This document shows, piece after piece, positions 1 to 7,230 of a stretch of 64,000 nt of DNA. Under the pieces are notes generated by a model. The model was not told where the DNA came from, ran no database searches, and worked only from the letters and a program-made list of their open reading frames with translations. The stretch is from contig CAMHOY010000002.1 in assembly GCA_946186915.1 (NCBI GenBank), forward strand, positions 1 to 64,000. Direction: 5' to 3'. A program made the position numbers and the translations under genes. The stretch comes from an uncultured Bacteroidales bacterium (GTDB lineage: Bacteria; Bacteroidota; Bacteroidia; Bacteroidales; Paludibacteraceae). The number at the start of each line of letters is the position of its first letter. Position 1 is the first letter of the stretch.

Positions 1-76
1 TCAAAATCAAGTCAAATAGATTTAATAATCCGTCCAACTTTTTGGGGTCACCTCAAATAAGAGTGCTTTTTCTATT

Positions 77-98
77 GAAAATTAAGAATTACGAATTA
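77..98. repeat. 7-nt periodic AT-rich repeat at the 3' end of the XRE gene
   Basis: Three degenerate heptamers (GAAAATT, AAGAATT, ACGAATT) end exactly at the stop codon of the regulator gene. The same 7-nt periodicity occurs at several other gene ends in this window. Seen directly; the role is unknown. Confidence 0.5.
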
Positions 99-491
99 CT
101 GACGATTAGTGTAAAATTCCTCGAAGGTGTTGTCCGTATAATATACGACAATCCGACTAATCTGTTTAAGAGGAGCTGCAGGGGCCTGCGGCTCTTCTTT
201 TTGCGTATTACGTACTCTTTTCTCTTGCGGATCGGGTGCCTGGGTATCAAACAACCCCGGTTCCTGTCCCGGAACAGTGCGCCACATTTCGCCTCTTCCG
301 GCAATAAGCCACTCCGGATTAAGCGTAGGGTAACGCTCCATAATACGCTTCATAACCTCTAAACTGGGATTATTACGTCCGGCCATCATATTACTGATCG
401 TTCCGGGCTGCACATGAATCTCTGCAGCAAACTGCCTTGCCGTTAAGTTCATCACCTTAATGACGTGCTCTATACGTTCCTTCTCATTCAT
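96..491 (-). CDS. XRE-family helix-turn-helix transcriptional regulator
   Basis: A 131-residue protein with an N-terminal XRE/Cro-type helix-turn-helix at about residues 5-60 (motif FAAEIHVQPGTISNMMAGRN, then WLIAGRGEMW), typical of short Bacteroidetes repressor-like regulators. The remaining 65 residues are polar, rich in Gln and Pro, and end in a hydrophobic strand-like tail with no recognised effector domain. It should bind DNA in the cytoplasm; its target is not evident. It is transcribed away from ispE across a long AT-rich gap and has its own -33/-7 promoter about 50 nt upstream, with no clear Shine-Dalgarno sequence. The stop codon abuts a 7-nt periodic repeat. Autoregulation is plausible for this family but is inferred only. 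Confidence 0.85.
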   Translation of the reverse strand: MNEKERIEHVIKVMNLTARQFAAEIHVQPGTISNMMAGRNNPSLEVMKRIMERYPTLNPEWLIAGRGEMWRTVPGQEPGLFDTQAPDPQEKRVRNTQKEEPQAPAAPLKQISRIVVYYTDNTFEEFYTNRQ

Positions 492-540
492 AATTAGATA
501 TCAGTTTTTCAGTTGTATGTTATCAATATAAAAAACGCTG

Positions 541-572
541 CAAAGATACGAAATAAATGTGAAATACACAAA
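541..572 (-). promoter_or_regulatory. Bacteroidetes-type promoter of the XRE regulator gene
   Basis: On the minus strand the -33 element TTTG (569-572) is separated by exactly 20 nt from the -7 element TATCTTTG (541-548). The consensus is TTTG / TAnnTTTG. The predicted leader is about 45 nt. Confidence 0.75.
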
Positions 573-863
573 TATATGCAAACTTTTTTGTAAAATATAT
601 TTGTGATTTGTGAATATCTGAATGTAAGAATTGTGAATATAGATATTCTAAATAAGCGCGTGGAACATTTTCTCTTCCCTACGCCTTCTTTCTATCCGTC
701 ATACAGCCAGACTCATTGATATTTCTTGTTATTTTACTTCATATAGCAGTTGTATATCTCTCATTTTCAGCACTTTACCCGATTTATTTACCATAAAACA
801 ATCTCATTACGCGGTCTGAATCAAAAAGCCCTATAGTATATTTTCATTTTGCTTTAAGTAATT

Positions 864-895
864 TTTGTAACTGTTGATATACAATAAGTTACAAA
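864..895. repeat. Inverted repeat, 9-bp arms, in the XRE-ispE gap
   Basis: TTTGTAACT (864-872) and AGTTACAAA (887-895) are perfect complements separated by 14 nt. It is not followed by a T-run, so it does not look like an intrinsic terminator. It may be an operator or a chance AT-rich hairpin. Confidence 0.4.
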
Positions 896-1110
896 TTTTG
901 CTATGATGTGTTTTTAACTAATACCACTTGCCTACTCAATTCCGGAAGGATTGAACATTTCTGTGTTTCTACTCTACTCTGCTCTCACAATTGTGTATTG
1001 TGCTAATTAGCCCGATCTTGCAGATATGTTGCATTTTGTGAATGGAATATTTGTGTATAAATTGCATAATCTGTTCGTACACCTTTATTGAACCTAAAAA
1101 TTCAGTTTTT

Positions 1111-1142
1111 TTTGTGTATGTCAAAAAAAAGTAGTACCTTTG
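1111..1142 (+). promoter_or_regulatory. Promoter of ispE, giving a nearly leaderless mRNA
   Basis: TTTG (1111-1114), 20 nt, then TACCTTTG (1135-1142). The A of the chosen ATG is only 9 nt after the last G of the -7 element, so the transcript should start within a few bases of the start codon. Confidence 0.8.
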
Positions 1143-1150
1143 CGCTCGTT

Positions 1151-2038
1151 ATGTTACTCTATCCTAATTGCAAGATAAATATCGGTTTGCGCGTAGTGCG
1201 TAAACGCCCGGACGGATACCATGATCTGGAAACACTATTTGTCCCTATTTATGGCCTGTATGATGAGTTGGAAGTAAAGCCTATCCCCGCCCCTTCCCTA
1301 AAAGGAAGGGAGATTACCTTTGAACAGGAAGGGATTATTGTAGATTGTGAGGCAGAGGATAACCTGATTATCAAATGTTATCGCAAAATGGCCGCCAAAT
1401 ATCCGCAGATAGGCAGTGTTTCTATCCGATTTAAAAAGAATATACCCTTTGGGGCGGGTTTAGGAGGAGGAAGCAGCGATGCCGCTCACATGGCGATAGC
1501 ATTAAATGAGTTATTCGGTTTGGGATTGAGTAAAGCCCAATTGGCAGAAGAGGTGCGCCCGTTAGGAGCCGACTGCCCGTTCTTTATCTATAACACGCCC
1601 TGTTATGCCGAAGGCATAGGGGATATTCTCACGCCTGTTGATTTGGACCTCAAAGGCACACGTATCGTGCTTATCAAACCCGCTGAGGGTGTTAGCACCA
1701 AGGAGGCGTACAGCGGCATAAAGCCGCGGGGAGAAGGGATAGGCGCCCTAGGAAAACTAGGAAAACTAGATGACCTAGATATCCTAGAAAACAAAAATCA
1801 ATTCGAGAATGATTTTGAGGCGACTGTTTTTCCGCATCACCCGATTATTGCGGACATAAAAAAGCACCTACTGGACGCAGGTGCTTATTATGCTTCGATG
1901 TCAGGAAGTGGTTCAACGGTGTTCGGGCTTTTTAAGAACGATCCGGAAGGTCGTACCGACACCCAGTTGGCTTTGCTTAAGCAACAGTTTGCCGCCATGA
2001 TACTCCTCGATGATACGTTTGGCGAGTGGAAGTCCTAA
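1151..2038 (+). CDS. ispE: 4-diphosphocytidyl-2-C-methyl-D-erythritol kinase
   Basis: IspE phosphorylates CDP-methylerythritol in the non-mevalonate isoprenoid pathway (cytoplasm). The 295-residue protein has GHMP kinase signatures: an N-terminal PNCKINIGL motif, the ATP loop IPFGAGLGGGSSDAA and the C-terminal motif SMSGSGSTVFGLF. The ORF-track start at 1088 is rejected because it lies upstream of the promoter; ATG 1151 restores the normal family N-terminus. Oddities: a GC-rich inverted repeat near residues 47-53 (PAPSLKGR), and five 9-nt units each starting CTAG at residues 200-214, encoding Leu-X-X five times in a normally variable loop. The last 41 codons overlap the opposing histidine kinase gene. 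The identification is firm; the repeat origin of the two segments is inferred. Confidence 0.95.
   Translation: MLLYPNCKINIGLRVVRKRPDGYHDLETLFVPIYGLYDELEVKPIPAPSLKGREITFEQEGIIVDCEAEDNLIIKCYRKMAAKYPQIGSVSIRFKKNIPFGAGLGGGSSDAAHMAIALNELFGLGLSKAQLAEEVRPLGADCPFFIYNTPCYAEGIGDILTPVDLDLKGTRIVLIKPAEGVSTKEAYSGIKPRGEGIGALGKLGKLDDLDILENKNQFENDFEATVFPHHPIIADIKKHLLDAGAYYASMSGSGSTVFGLFKNDPEGRTDTQLALLKQQFAAMILLDDTFGEWKS
1291..1310. repeat. GC-rich inverted repeat inside ispE
   Basis: CCCTTCC (1291-1297), loop CTAAAA, GGAAGGG (1304-1310). It is in frame and codes for part of PAPSLKGR, a stretch I do not expect in IspE. It looks like a small palindromic repeat element that inserted in frame. Confidence 0.5.
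1748..1792. repeat. Five tandem 9-nt CTAG units inside ispE
   Basis: The units are CTAGGAAAA, CTAGGAAAA, CTAGATGAC, CTAGATATC and CTAGAAAAC: exactly 45 nt in phase with the codons, so each unit encodes Leu plus two residues. CTAG is generally rare in bacterial coding DNA, so five copies in 45 nt stand out. Confidence 0.75.
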
Positions 2039-3022
2039 GCCCCACCCTCTATCTTTCGATGTATAGCCCGGTTCAAAGATACGTCTTTGCGCCGCATTGT
2101 CAATACCTTTTCCCGAGTCCGTGATATCTAACATCACTTCATGTTCATTCTCATGTATCTGCAGACTGATAGTACCGCTTCCGGAAATGGCATCAACCGC
2201 GTTCTTGAGGAGGTTTTCCACTACCCACTGCATGAGCGGCGCGTTCAGCGCAACGATACGCGCTACGCCGTCCAGACTACTGTCATCGATCGATATCCGA
2301 TTGCTTACCCGCGCCCGCATATAGCCGACAGCTTCTTTTACCACGGGGATGAGGTTACATTCCTGCAAATCCGGCTCGCTACCAATCTTCTGAAAACGGT
2401 CTGCGATTATCTGTAGGCGTTCGATATCCCGCTTCATCTGCGGCACATATTCATCCGAAGGATATTTATCCGCCAGCAGTTGTTGCCACGCATTCAATGA
2501 AGAGATGGGTGTTCCTAACTGATGCGCCGTCTCTTTACTCAGACCAACCCAGAGCCTGTTCTGCTCGCTGCGTTGCCCCGTAAGCATTACTACAACGGCT
2601 ATCGCAATGAAGATGAAGATCAGTGCAAACTGGGCATATGGCACCAAACGCAGACTGGTCAGCAGACGGCTGTCATCCCAATAGATATATTGCGTCGTCT
2701 GCTCATCAATCTTCAATTCAATGGGGCCGTGTTCGCCCAGTTCACCGGAAGAAGTGACATTACGGCTGGAGAGCACATTACCATCCTTGTCGCAGATATA
2801 CACCGGAATGGTGGTATTTTTCTCTATGATGGACATGAAGAAATCGATGTCGGCATCGTCTTCCGCTACTATCAGTTGTTGCGTAGCATCTGTCCAGATG
2901 GCCATGTTCTTCTGCTCTTCAACCTGCAGTTTTTTTGCCAGATTATTGGTAAATAGTACGGAGACCACCACGATTAACATGGCGATCACCAGTACTATTG
3001 TTCCAATTTGTCGATTTGACAT
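1913..3022 (-). CDS. Membrane-bound sensor histidine kinase, orphan
   Basis: A 369-residue two-component sensor. Residues about 7-25 and 131-148 are membrane segments flanking a small extracytoplasmic sensor region. A short linker leads to the H-box ETAHQLGTPISSL (phosphoacceptor His about residue 167), the N-box VVENLLKNAVDA, the G1 box DITDSGKGI and the G2 box WGLGLPLAKRI. All kinase boxes are present. No response regulator gene lies in the window. It starts 15 nt after mmdB and is the last gene of the minus-strand decarboxylase group, so co-transcription is likely. Its final 41 codons, including the end of the G2 box, are antisense to the 3' end of ispE. The signal sensed is unknown. Confidence 0.9.
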   Translation of the reverse strand: MSNRQIGTIVLVIAMLIVVVSVLFTNNLAKKLQVEEQKNMAIWTDATQQLIVAEDDADIDFFMSIIEKNTTIPVYICDKDGNVLSSRNVTSSGELGEHGPIELKIDEQTTQYIYWDDSRLLTSLRLVPYAQFALIFIFIAIAVVVMLTGQRSEQNRLWVGLSKETAHQLGTPISSLNAWQQLLADKYPSDEYVPQMKRDIERLQIIADRFQKIGSEPDLQECNLIPVVKEAVGYMRARVSNRISIDDSSLDGVARIVALNAPLMQWVVENLLKNAVDAISGSGTISLQIHENEHEVMLDITDSGKGIDNAAQRRIFEPGYTSKDRGWGLGLPLAKRIIEEYHGGKLLLKQSQLGVGTTFRIVLKKPEHR

Positions 3023-3037
3023 ATAAATTGAAAGGAG

Positions 3038-4213
3038 TTATCCTAACATCGTCAACAACACACCTGCTGCGACAGCTGAACCGATTACTCCGGCAACGTT
3101 CGGGCCCATGGCGTGCATGAGCAGGAAGTTCGACGGGTTTTCTTCCTGTCCAACAGTCTGGCTCACACGTGCAGCCATAGGAACGGCAGACACTCCGGCA
3201 GAACCGATCAACGGGTTGATCTTGTCCTTGAGGAAGAGGTTCATGAACTTAGCGAGTAATACGCCGCCTGCACTACCCAGACCAAACGCCACGATACCCA
3301 TCGTAAGAATACCCAGTGTCTTGAGCGTAAGGAAGCTGCCGGCTGTAGCCGTCGCACCCACAGAAAGTCCGAGGAAGATAACAACAATGTTCATCAACTC
3401 GTTCTGCGCCGTCTTGGACAGACGTTCCACTACTCCACACTCTTTCATCAGGTTGCCGAGCATCAGACATCCGATCAGCGGAGCTGCATCCGGCAGGATA
3501 AGAGCCACGATAGCAGTAATGATGATCGGGAAGACGATCTTCTCTGTTTTGGACACCGGACGCAACTGTCCCATCTTTATCGCGCGTTCCTTTTTAGTCG
3601 TGAGCGCGCGCATGATAGGCGGTTGAATCACCGGCACCAAAGCCATGTAGCTATAAGCCGCAATAGCAATCGGGCCCAAAAGATGCGGTGCTAACTTGGA
3701 AGTCAGGAAGATAGACGTAGGTCCGTCTGCTCCGCCGATGATACCGATAGAGCCTGCCTCCGCGGGGGTGAAGCCCATCCAGTTCGCGCAAAGGAACGTA
3801 ACGAAGATACCTATTTGCGCAGCTGCACCCAAGAGAAGCGATTTCGGGTTTGCAATCAGCGGACCGAAATCCGTCATAGCTCCTACTCCGATGAAGATCA
3901 GACAGGGATATACACCGGCTTTGACGCCGATATAAAGCACATCCAGCAGTCCGGCTCCTTTGAGGATCGCGCCATACGAGTGGTAAGCAGGGTTGTTAGG
4001 ATCCAGGAATGCTGTCCATAACTCGTCATGGAACATTCCTGCTCCCGGCAAGTTGGTAAGCAGCATACCGAAGGCTATCGGCAGCAAGAGCAACGGCTCG
4101 TATTTCTTATGAATAGCAAGGTATAGCAGGAAGAACGACACCAAGAGCATTACGCCTTGCTGCCAGGTCATCTGCATGAATCCCATGCCTTGGAAAAATT
4201 CAATTATATTCAT
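3038..4213 (-). CDS. mmdB: Sodium-pump decarboxylase beta subunit (methylmalonyl-CoA/oxaloacetate type)
   Basis: A 391-residue polytopic inner-membrane protein of the OadB/MmdB/GcdB family. This subunit decarboxylates carboxybiotin and couples that step to Na+ export. Family hallmarks include the conserved stretch [14 protein letters not shown] near residue 165 and many hydrophobic segments. The length is close to the family norm. Its upstream neighbours supply the biotin carrier, the small membrane anchor and the carboxyltransferase, so the substrate is most likely methylmalonyl-CoA rather than oxaloacetate (inferred from the adjacent epimerase). The 50-nt gap before it carries a CTAG-rich 16-nt tandem repeat. 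No separate promoter was seen. Confidence 0.93.
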   Translation of the reverse strand: MNIIEFFQGMGFMQMTWQQGVMLLVSFFLLYLAIHKKYEPLLLLPIAFGMLLTNLPGAGMFHDELWTAFLDPNNPAYHSYGAILKGAGLLDVLYIGVKAGVYPCLIFIGVGAMTDFGPLIANPKSLLLGAAAQIGIFVTFLCANWMGFTPAEAGSIGIIGGADGPTSIFLTSKLAPHLLGPIAIAAYSYMALVPVIQPPIMRALTTKKERAIKMGQLRPVSKTEKIVFPIIITAIVALILPDAAPLIGCLMLGNLMKECGVVERLSKTAQNELMNIVVIFLGLSVGATATAGSFLTLKTLGILTMGIVAFGLGSAGGVLLAKFMNLFLKDKINPLIGSAGVSAVPMAARVSQTVGQEENPSNFLLMHAMGPNVAGVIGSAVAAGVLLTMLG

Positions 4214-4227
4214 AATCTGATTTTTTA

Positions 4228-4254
4228 TAGTCTACTAGTTAACTAGTCTACTAG
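4228..4254. repeat. 16-nt tandem repeat between mmdC and mmdB
   Basis: TAGTCTACTAG at 4228-4238 recurs at 4244-4254, a period of 16 nt. A related single unit (TAATCTACTAGTTAAC) lies after tpiA at 50759. It is rich in CTAG. Confidence 0.6.
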
Positions 4255-4263
4255 AATATTAGA

Positions 4264-4710
4264 TTATCCCAAAACGATAAGGAGATCATCCTGCATCACG
4301 TTCTGACCCGGTGTAACAGCAATTTGTTTTACCGTTCCGTCGGTTTCAGCCATGATAGCGTTCTCCATTTTCATGGACTCAAGCGTCAGAAGAGTGTCTC
4401 CTCTCTTAACAGCCTGTCCTTCGCTAACCAGAACTTTGATTACACTACCAGGCAGCGGGCTCTTAACCTGAACCCCACCGGCAACAGGAGCGGCTGGTTT
4501 AGGAGCTTCTGCTTTGGGTGCTGCAGGAGCTGCAGCGGGTTTCGGAGCAGGCGCAGGCGCAGGTTTCGAAGCAGGCGCCTCTACCTTCGGAGTCTCGGTC
4601 TCTACAGTATATACTTTGCCGTTAACAGTGACATTCGTCTTTCCGGCCTCAATTTCTTCTACAGCGCACTTATATTCTGCGCCATTGATCTTAAATGTGA
4701 ATTCTTTCAT
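4264..4710 (-). CDS. mmdC: Biotin carboxyl carrier subunit of the sodium-pump decarboxylase
   Basis: A 148-residue protein with a short N-terminal strand region (1-40), a flexible Ala/Pro/Lys-rich linker (about 41-78) and a C-terminal biotinyl domain (about 79-148). The biotin-accepting lysine is about residue 114 in ESMKMENAI; the family consensus is (A/S)MKM. Biotin moves the carboxyl group from MmdA to MmdB. The Ala/Pro hinge is the normal design for such swinging arms. It lies between mmdD and mmdB on the same strand. The upstream gap carries a 38-bp direct repeat that duplicates the end of mmdD. Confidence 0.93.
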   Translation of the reverse strand: MKEFTFKINGAEYKCAVEEIEAGKTNVTVNGKVYTVETETPKVEAPASKPAPAPAPKPAAAPAAPKAEAPKPAAPVAGGVQVKSPLPGSVIKVLVSEGQAVKRGDTLLTLESMKMENAIMAETDGTVKQIAVTPGQNVMQDDLLIVLG

Positions 4711-4715
4711 TGTTA

Positions 4716-4753
4716 CACGATTAATATTTAGGGGTCAAAAACCCACATTATTC
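4716..4753. repeat. 38-bp direct repeat, copy 1 (mmdD-mmdC gap)
   Basis: Matches 4768-4805 at 36 of 38 positions. This copy is wholly intergenic and reproduces the last codons and stop of mmdD. Confidence 0.85.
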
Positions 4754-4756
4754 TTA

Positions 4757-4768
4757 GCCCTTGCGGGC
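4757..4768. repeat. Small hairpin between the 38-bp direct repeats
   Basis: GCCC-TTGC-GGGC lies between the two direct repeat copies. It has no adjacent T-run, so it is not a convincing terminator; it may be an mRNA processing or stabilising stem between mmdD and mmdC. Confidence 0.4.
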
Positions 4769-4805
4769 ACGATTAATATTTAGGGGTCAGAAACCCACAT
4801 TGTTC
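4768..4805. repeat. 38-bp direct repeat, copy 2 (overlaps the 3' end of mmdD)
   Basis: It differs from copy 1 at two positions. It includes the mmdD stop codon at 4787-4789 and the codons for the C-terminal NNVGF. Confidence 0.85.
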
Positions 4806-5185
4806 ATTCCTACACTCTTGGTATTCCACGCCGTCTCATGCTGGTGCAAAGAGATCATTGCTGTAGGAATATCATGTTTCTTGTTTTGCGCAAGATAGAG
4901 CGCATAAGCGATAGCAGCTATATCTTCGTCGCCTGCTTGCGCGATAGCCATGGCTATTGCCGCCTTGGTACCTTCGTCTGTCGGCTCTGCGGATTTTACA
5001 GCCTTCGGGGCCTCCGCCTGCTTCTCGGGTTTAGGTGCTTTCGGTGCACGCGGTGCTGTCGCCTTCTGCATGATCCACCCGAAGAACATCAGGATATAGA
5101 CCAGGAAGAAAAGCAACAGCAACACGATACCGAATCCAAGACCGGTAACTATCCATGTATCTGCAGTAATTGCTAACAGTACCAT
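4787..5185 (-). CDS. mmdD: Sodium-pump decarboxylase gamma/delta-type small membrane subunit
   Basis: A 132-residue OadG/MmdD-type protein. Residues about 12-35 form a single hydrophobic helix (VTGLGFGIVLLLLFFLVYIL), followed by a charged Lys/Pro/Ala linker and a conserved-looking C-terminal helix region (AIAMAIAQAGDEDIAAIAYAL). This subunit anchors and assembles the carboxyltransferase with the membrane beta subunit. It starts 2 nt after the mmdA stop, implying translational coupling. Its 3' end is duplicated downstream as part of a 38-bp direct repeat. The C-terminal domain is somewhat longer than in minimal OadG proteins. Confidence 0.88.
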   Translation of the reverse strand: MVLLAITADTWIVTGLGFGIVLLLLFFLVYILMFFGWIMQKATAPRAPKAPKPEKQAEAPKAVKSAEPTDEGTKAAIAMAIAQAGDEDIAAIAYALYLAQNKKHDIPTAMISLHQHETAWNTKSVGMNNVGF

Positions 5186-5187
5186 AA

Positions 5188-6744
5188 TTACAGCGGGATA
5201 TTAGAGTGTTTCTTCAGCGGATTCGTTAAGCGCTTAGTCTGCAGCATTTCGAATGCACGGATGATGCGGCTACGCGTATAACACGGTTCAATCACATCGT
5301 CAATGTAACCACGATTAGCAGCCTGGTACGGGCTTGCGAACAAGTCTTTGTACTCTGCCTCTTTCTCCGCGATAAATGCCTTGCGCTCTTCCGGATCCTC
5401 GATAGCCTTGATAGCTTTTGCCTGTAACACGCCTACTGCGCCACTAGCACCCATTACAGCGATTTCTGCATTCGGCCATGCGTAGCACATGTCACCACGT
5501 AACTGCTTGCAACTCATAACGATGTGTGAGCCGCCATAGCTCTTGCGAACAGTGATTGTGACTTTTGGCACAGTAGCTTCGCCATAAGCAAACATCAGTT
5601 TTGCTCCATGGTCGATGATGCCCGCGTACTCTTGTCCGGTTCCGCAAAGGAAGCCCGGTACATCTACAAGAGTAAGAATCTGGATATTGAATGCATCGCA
5701 GAAACGTACAAAACGTGCGGCTTTACGGGACGCGTCGCAGTCCAGGACGCCTGCCAACCAGGATGGTTGGTTAGCGATTATACCTGTCGAACGTCCGTTG
5801 AAGCGTGCAAAACCGCAGATGACATTCTTGGCGTAGTCTTTATGAACTTCCATGAAATCACCGTTATCCACGATGGTGTTGATGATCTCGTGCATGTCAT
5901 AAGGCTTGTTCGGATCGTTTGGAACGATGTCGTTCAGTTTGTCATCTACGCGGGTTATATCATCGGTGCACGCTACAAGCGGTGCTTCCTCCATATTGTT
6001 CTGCGGGATGAAAGAAATGAGACGGCGTACTTCAGCCAGAGCCTCTTCCTCCGTAGATGCTACGAAATGGGTCACACCCGATTTGGTAGCATGAATCTTA
6101 GCACCTCCGAGTTGCTCTACAGTCACATCTTCTCCTGTAACAGACTTCACTACCTTCGGACCGGTAATGAACATATAGGAGTTCTGCTCGGTCATCATGA
6201 TAAAGTCAGTCAGCGCAGGGCTGTATACTGCTCCACCCGCGCACGGACCGAAGATCACGCTAATCTGCGGAACTACGCCGGAAGCCAGGATGTTACGCTC
6301 GAAGATTTCTGCGTATCCCGCGAGTGCGCACGCTCCTTCCTGGATACGTGCTCCACCCGAGTCATTCAGACCAATGATCGGTGCGCCGAGTTTCATAGCC
6401 TGGTCCATGACATTACAAATCTTCTGTGCCATTGTCTCGCTCAGTGAGCCACCTATTACGGTAGCATCTTGCGCAAAGACGAATACCAGACGACCGTCAA
6501 TAGTACCCGAACCTACGGCTACGCCATCACCCAAAAATACTTTCTTCTCCATGCCAAAATCATGACAACGGTGGGTGAGGAACATATTTATTTCCTCAAA
6601 AGAGCCTTCATCCAGAAGCATATTGATACGTTCACGAGCCGTATAACTGCCTTTGGCATGATGTTTTTCTACTGCTGCCTCCCCGCCTCCGGCCTGAGCC
6701 TTCGCGCGGTTGTCAATCAGCTTGTCTAATTTTGCTTGATCCAT
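5188..6744 (-). CDS. mmdA: Methylmalonyl-CoA decarboxylase alpha subunit (carboxyltransferase)
   Basis: A 518-residue acyl-CoA carboxyltransferase of the PccB/MmdA family, with the tandem crotonase-like domains of that family. Motifs include LNDSGGARIQEG, FGPCAGGAVYSPALTDF, MFITGPKVV and, in the second half, VDVPGFLCGTGQEYAGII. It transfers the carboxyl group of (S)-methylmalonyl-CoA to biotin on MmdC, giving propionyl-CoA. The length fits the family. Close relatives act as propionyl-CoA carboxylase beta subunits; the Na+-pump neighbours favour decarboxylase. It lies 36 nt downstream of the epimerase gene and is the core of the operon. Confidence 0.94.
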   Translation of the reverse strand: MDQAKLDKLIDNRAKAQAGGGEAAVEKHHAKGSYTARERINMLLDEGSFEEINMFLTHRCHDFGMEKKVFLGDGVAVGSGTIDGRLVFVFAQDATVIGGSLSETMAQKICNVMDQAMKLGAPIIGLNDSGGARIQEGACALAGYAEIFERNILASGVVPQISVIFGPCAGGAVYSPALTDFIMMTEQNSYMFITGPKVVKSVTGEDVTVEQLGGAKIHATKSGVTHFVASTEEEALAEVRRLISFIPQNNMEEAPLVACTDDITRVDDKLNDIVPNDPNKPYDMHEIINTIVDNGDFMEVHKDYAKNVICGFARFNGRSTGIIANQPSWLAGVLDCDASRKAARFVRFCDAFNIQILTLVDVPGFLCGTGQEYAGIIDHGAKLMFAYGEATVPKVTITVRKSYGGSHIVMSCKQLRGDMCYAWPNAEIAVMGASGAVGVLQAKAIKAIEDPEERKAFIAEKEAEYKDLFASPYQAANRGYIDDVIEPCYTRSRIIRAFEMLQTKRLTNPLKKHSNIPL

Positions 6745-6780
6745 TATTTTCGATATTACGTTATAACGATATTTCGAGGT

Positions 6781-7194
6781 TTACTTAGGCTGTTGGCAAA
6801 GTTCAGTAAGGACGCCCTTCGTGCTCTTGGGGTGCAGGAAAGCAATCATCAGGTTTTCAGCACCTTTACGCGGTGCTTTGTCGATGAGTTGGATACCGGC
6901 AGCCTCACACTCTGCGAGTGCCTCCGCTACGTTCTCTACATTGAAAGCAACGTGGTGAACACCACCGCGGCCTCCGTTTTTCTCGATGAACTTGGCGATA
7001 GTGGACTCGGGGCTCGTCGGCTCGAGCAATTCAATCTTTACTTCACCTACCTTAAAGAAGGCGGTGCGTACTTTTTGGTCAGCTACTTCCTCAATACTGT
7101 AGCATTTGTTACCAGTGAGGAACTCAAAGAAGGGCGCAGCCTCCTCAATAGAGGTGACTGCAATGCCCAGATGTTCAATGTGTGTAGGTTTCAT
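6781..7194 (-). CDS. mce: Methylmalonyl-CoA epimerase
   Basis: A 137-residue protein of the vicinal oxygen chelate (glyoxalase) superfamily, made of two beta-alpha-beta-beta-beta modules. Seen motifs: IEHLGIAVTSIEEA at the N-terminus, VKIELLEPTSPEST and GGVHHVAFNVENV, which provide the usual metal ligands (His, Gln/Glu). It converts (R)- to (S)-methylmalonyl-CoA, linking the B12-dependent mutase to the decarboxylase. The mutase genes are not in the window. It lies between the EF-G paralog (36 nt upstream) and mmdA. Confidence 0.95.
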   Translation of the reverse strand: MKPTHIEHLGIAVTSIEEAAPFFEFLTGNKCYSIEEVADQKVRTAFFKVGEVKIELLEPTSPESTIAKFIEKNGGRGGVHHVAFNVENVAEALAECEAAGIQLIDKAPRKGAENLMIAFLHPKSTKGVLTELCQQPK

Positions 7195-7205
7195 ATAAAT
7201 TATTT

Positions 7206-7230
7206 GAAAATCAGAATTGTAAATTACATA
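7206..7230. repeat. 7-nt periodic AT-rich repeat between the EF-G paralog and mce
   Basis: Degenerate heptamers (GAAAATC, AGAATTG, TAAATTA) fill most of the 36-nt gap and run up to the EF-G paralog stop codon. The periodicity is visible, but the sequence is low complexity. Confidence 0.4.

Larger units (their letters stand above)
492..1110. other. Long AT-rich intergenic region without a gene
   Basis: About 600 nt between the divergent XRE and ispE genes. I see no ORF with coding character and no tRNA-like fold. It holds the XRE promoter at its left edge and an inverted repeat (864-895). The ispE promoter follows directly. A small RNA cannot be excluded. Confidence 0.6.

Noticed and set aside
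1-60. Possible insertion-sequence end (CTTTTTGGGGTCACC-like string near 38-53)
   Set aside because: No partner inverted repeat and no transposase are in the window; too short to support.
42-362. ORFs of 106 and 71 residues overlapping the XRE regulator gene
   Set aside because: They are frame shadows without domain content; the minus-strand XRE frame has a clear helix-turn-helix and promoter.
4757-4768. Intrinsic terminator between mmdD and mmdC
   Set aside because: The stem is only 4 bp and is not followed by a T-run on either strand.
5608-6447. 279-residue plus-strand ORF inside mmdA
   Set aside because: Antisense shadow of a strongly conserved gene; no promoter or recognisable domain.
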